Shown here: positions 6,777 through 9,763 of the stretch, in pieces
How the letters are laid out: each line of letters starts with the position of its first letter
Numbering within the stretch: position 1 is the first letter of the stretch
Assembly (NCBI GenBank): GCA_949295235.1
Contig: CASFKH010000029.1
Coordinates: forward strand, 1-9,763
DNA: 9,763 bases
Reading direction: 5' to 3'
Origin: an uncultured Ureaplasma sp.
Lineage (GTDB): Bacteria > Bacillota_I > Bacilli_A > Mycoplasmatales > Mycoplasmoidaceae
Program-made: the position numbers and the translations under genes
Notes under the pieces: generated by a model
The model's input: only the letters and a program-made list of their open reading frames with translations
Database searches by the model: none
What the model was told of the DNA's origin: nothing

Positions 6777-8636
6777 TTATTTGTCTCCTTTCGTTATAGA
6801 TTCATTATATGAATCATTAATTCAATTTATTAATAATTTTTTTTGTTCATTATCTAAATTCAATTTTTTAGCTTTTCTTAAATAACGTTCTTTAACCTTG
6901 TTTTTATTACCATAAATTTTAGATTTTCACAAATAATATTTATTATATTTTTTTTCTGTATTAGATTTTCATCTCTCATTTTGTTGAGTATCTTTATCTA
7001 TTTTTGAGTATAGTTTATTTATTTTATCTTTATATTTTTGAGTATTAGATTTGTTTTCTAACATTTTTTGTTCATAATAACTTATCTTTTTTTGTTTTTT
7101 AGATTTTGATTTTATATATTGAATATCATAAGCATAATTTTTAGTATTGATTACATTTTGAGCTTCAAGTTCTGGGAAGAAAATTTGAGTAGCTTTTAAG
7201 ATCAAAATATGCTTTTTATATTGTGATATATAATTTGTTTTTTCTCTAATATACAAATCATATAAGTTAGTATTTTTATACTCATTTTTGATACAATCTT
7301 TTTCAATTGAACTCAATAATGCATTAATCATTATTTTAGCTTCATTTTGCTTTGATTTACTAATTGATTTATCTTTAATAATTGAAGTGTATTTTTTAAA
7401 CAAATAGTTTTCACTTGGGGATAATAATCTATTTATGTAATATCCATTAATTTTATTATTAACTATAAATCTATATTTTGAAATTAAGAATTCAAGTTCA
7501 TTTTCATATGAATTATAATAATTTTCAGCATATGTTCCATACATTTTTTTCTTAATATATATTCAAGGTTTGTAGTGAAGTAAAATTACAAACATTGCTG
7601 AAGCTAGAATAATTAATCCAACTATCAAATTATTAAATGCAACAGGAGTGTCTAAATATGGGGCAGAAGTTGCAAAGATACCCATTAAGAAGGCAACTGG
7701 GGCAATTGCAATTGGATTATTCATTGCAATTAATCCGATAGCAATTCCATTCATTCCTTGTTCAGGCAAAGTATTTGATGATGCAGACATTGGTATACTT
7801 GGAGTATTTCCAGAAGTATAAAGAATATATCCCATAATCCCTGCAATTGCACCAGATATTGTAATTGTAAGAATGTGAATTAAGTTTACATTGTATCCAA
7901 CATACTTAGATGCAGTTTTTGAAAAACCAACAGCTTGTACCTTGTGACCAAATACAGTAAATTTTGTTAAAACTAGAATTCCAATTAAAAGAATTATAAA
8001 TATTAGCAATGCTGGTAATCATCCTCCAATTCCTGGATCAATAAATCTAAATTGTTCCGGAATATCAGTTGATTGGGTTAATAATGTGTTTTCAGCAGAA
8101 TAGAAATTATCAATAATCAATCTTGCAGAAAAGAAAATAATTCAATTTAATAATATTGCACTAATTACTTCATTAACATTTAAGTAAATTTTTAATAAAC
8201 CAATTATAAATGCGACAAACCCACCTGAAATAATTGCTATAAGTAACATAAATAATTGACCAGAACCATTAGGGAAATTTACATCTTTAAGGGCGGTTGA
8301 AATTGCTAAAATCGTGATTCCAGCTCCAAGCATTTGTCCACTCATCCCTAGATTAAACATGCCAGCTTTAAAAGCAAATGAAAATGCAAGGGCACCAGTT
8401 CCTAAAACAACTATATTAATTATTAATGTTTGATAATCAATAAAACCATTTGCAAATAATTGATTAACTAATGTTATTGGATCATAACCAATAATCGTTG
8501 AAATAATTAATGCAAGCAAAATTGCTAAAATAATTGAAATTGAGATACAAAGAATATTTTTTCCAGCGGATTTTCTTTCCTTTGAGTATAAAAATGAATC
8601 AATTAATAATCGAGATTTTAATTTAAATGTTTTCAT
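6777..8636 (-). CDS. ABC transporter permease, nucleoside-type (YufP/NupB-like), with a ~260-residue C-terminal extension
   Basis: Reading TGA as Trp gives one uninterrupted frame of 619 residues. Residues 1-358 are a YufP-like permease: a basic cytoplasmic start MKTFKLKSRLL, then several membrane helices, with FKAGMFNLGMSGQMLGAG near 90-107 and LKIYLNVNEVISAILLNW around 148-165. Next come FGHKVQAVGFSKTASKYVGYN, the ATPase-coupling loop, then GMNGIAIGLIAMNNPIAIAP. After HYKPW (Trp358, TGA at 7563-7565) the frame continues into about 260 hydrophilic residues rich in Lys, Tyr, Asn, Glu and Ser with long helical stretches. An internal ATG at 7544 has no Shine-Dalgarno site, so a fused protein is the simpler reading, although a separate gene cannot be excluded. 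Further TGA codons give Trp165, Trp205, Trp556, Trp570 and Trp605. The start at 8636 follows GGAAAGG and lies 3 bases after the ATPase stop. The tail matches no family I know; from memory MG120 is also longer than YufP. Confidence 0.85.
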
Positions 8637-8639
8637 ATT

Positions 8640-9763
8640 TTATACCTTTCCTGCCATTAATTGTCCAATTCTTTGTTTTGTCATTTTAGGAGCAATATCA
8701 ATATCTAAAAATTTTCCATTTTGCATCACCGCAATTGTATCTGCTAATGATAGAATTTCATCTAATTCATATGAAATTAGCAAGATAGATTTTCCTAATT
8801 TTTTAGCATTTAAAATTTGCTCGTGAATAAAATTAATTGCTCCTAAATCCATTCCTCTAGTTGGTTGAACTAAAATTAATAAATCATAAGATTTTTCCAT
8901 CTCTCTTCCAATAATCAATTTTTGTTGATTACCACCTGATAACAATCTAGCCGCGGTAGTTCCTCTTGTTGTTCCTCTTACGTCATATTTTTGGATAATT
9001 TCAGATGTCTTTTTATTAATTGAAAAAGAATTTAAGAAACCAAATTTAGAAAATGGTTTTTGATTAATTTGGTTTAAAACCGCATTTTTTGAAATTGGCA
9101 TATCTAAAACTAAACCATGTACATGTCTATCTTCAGGGACACTTGATATTCCATATTTAATTCTTTTTGCAATGCTTAGTTTCGATAATTCAACATTGTT
9201 TAAAGATATTGATGCCTTACCATTAGGTAACATTCCACATAATGCTAATGCTAACTCGCTTTGGCCATTACCTTCAACTCCGGCTACTGCAAAAATTTCG
9301 CCTTTGTGAATATTAAAACTAATTTTTTCATTTTTATTTTTAGTTTCATTTGTTTTTTGTGAATTTAATTTAAATTTATTAATAAAGTTAAAAAACCCTT
9401 TTGTAGAATTTGATCGTTTTCATAATTTGTATACATCTAAATTCTTAACCTGAAGTGAAATTGGATTATTTGATAAATCACAATATTCATTTTTAACAGG
9501 AACAATTTTCTTACCAACCATCATTTCTGCAATTTCATCAATTGATTTACTTTTTACATCAAAGTCAGCAATGAATTTTCCTCTACGAATCACAGTAGCT
9601 CTATTTGCAACTTCTCTTATCTCATTTAATTTATGGCTAATTATAATTATTGTTTTACCATCTTGTTGAAATTTTTTAATCATTTTTAAAAATGAACTAA
9701 TTTCATCTTGAGATAAAACCGCTGTTGGTTCATCAAATATTAAAATATTTGAATCTCTATATA
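8640..9763 (-). CDS. ABC transporter ATP-binding protein with two nucleotide-binding domains (YufO/NupA-like), N-terminal part outside window
   Basis: The C-terminal 373 residues are present. The edge falls just before Walker B of domain 1 (ILIFDEPTAVLSQDE), followed by the H-loop IIIISHKLNEI. Domain 2 has GVEGNGQSE at 9255-9281 in place of Walker A, with Gln where Lys normally sits. Its signature is LLSGGNQQK (about 8919-8945), and Walker B ends LLILVQPTRGMD, with Gln in place of the catalytic Glu. These Gln changes are usual for domain 2 of YufO-type nucleoside importers, meaning only one hydrolysing site. In domain 2 a 28-residue Asn/Lys/Thr/Phe-rich insert (9327-9410) separates LQVKNLDVYKL from KISFNIHKGEI; most relatives have only a short loop there. 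Trp at 9420-9422 is TGA. It energises the two permeases encoded directly downstream. The closest memory match in M. genitalium is MG119, also longer than YufO. Confidence 0.92.

Noticed and set aside
6777..7544. A separate 255-residue hypothetical gene starting at ATG 7544 between the two permeases
   Set aside because: It is in the same frame as the upstream permease with only a TGA (Trp) and six sense codons between, and its ATG has no Shine-Dalgarno site. A single fused protein is simpler, though not proven.
8640..9281. Loss of Walker A Lys and Walker B Glu in NBD2 as a sign of decay
   Set aside because: Gln at both positions is the usual state of the second domain in YufO-type nucleoside importers, so it is a family trait, not degeneration.

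Overview
The window comes from a mollicute (Mycoplasma-type bacterium). The DNA is extremely AT-rich, genes are packed end to end, Shine-Dalgarno sites are often weak, and UGA is read as tryptophan. In-frame TGA codons fall at conserved or plausible Trp positions in ung, dnaB, rpsR, ssb, both permeases, the ABC ATPase and a lipoprotein; read with the standard code, most of these genes look broken. TGG is also used occasionally, for example twice in ung. From memory, the order rpsF-ssb-rpsR-rplI-dnaB-(lipoprotein)-ung matches the MG090-MG097 region of Mycoplasma genitalium, and the ABC genes resemble MG119-MG121. A lineage near the M. pneumoniae/Malacoplasma/Ureaplasma group is therefore likely, but the species cannot be named from the sequence alone.

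All genes lie on the minus strand, so transcription runs right to left. Region A (about 9763 down to 5851) is the distal part of a nucleoside-type ABC importer operon. It holds the C-terminal two thirds of a double-domain ATPase (cut by the right edge), a first permease carrying an unusual C-terminal extension of about 260 Lys/Tyr/Asn-rich residues, and a second permease. Gaps between them are 2-3 bases. The solute-binding lipoprotein expected for this system is not in the window.

Region B (5850-5609) is the only real intergenic region. Read in the direction of transcription it holds a long hairpin that probably terminates the ABC operon, a small AT hairpin, a 20-bp perfect palindrome, a sigma-70-like promoter, and an mRNA leader with a bipartite hairpin ending just before the rpsF ribosome binding site. 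That hairpin is a candidate for S6:S18 autoregulation.

Region C (5608-1) is one compact cluster: rpsF (S6), ssb, rpsR (S18), rplI (L9), dnaB (replicative helicase), a 594-residue prolipoprotein of unknown role, ung (uracil-DNA glycosylase, overlapping the lipoprotein gene by 29 bases), and the start of a membrane protein cut by the left edge. Gaps are at most 25 bases and there is no visible internal terminator, so ribosome assembly, replication, uracil repair and a surface lipoprotein may share one transcript. I see no tRNA, rRNA, CRISPR array, insertion sequence or phage gene. No wholly new multi-gene system is evident. The strongest oddities are the extended permease, the structured rpsF leader, the lipoprotein gene embedded in a replication/repair operon, and the unusual SSB tail.
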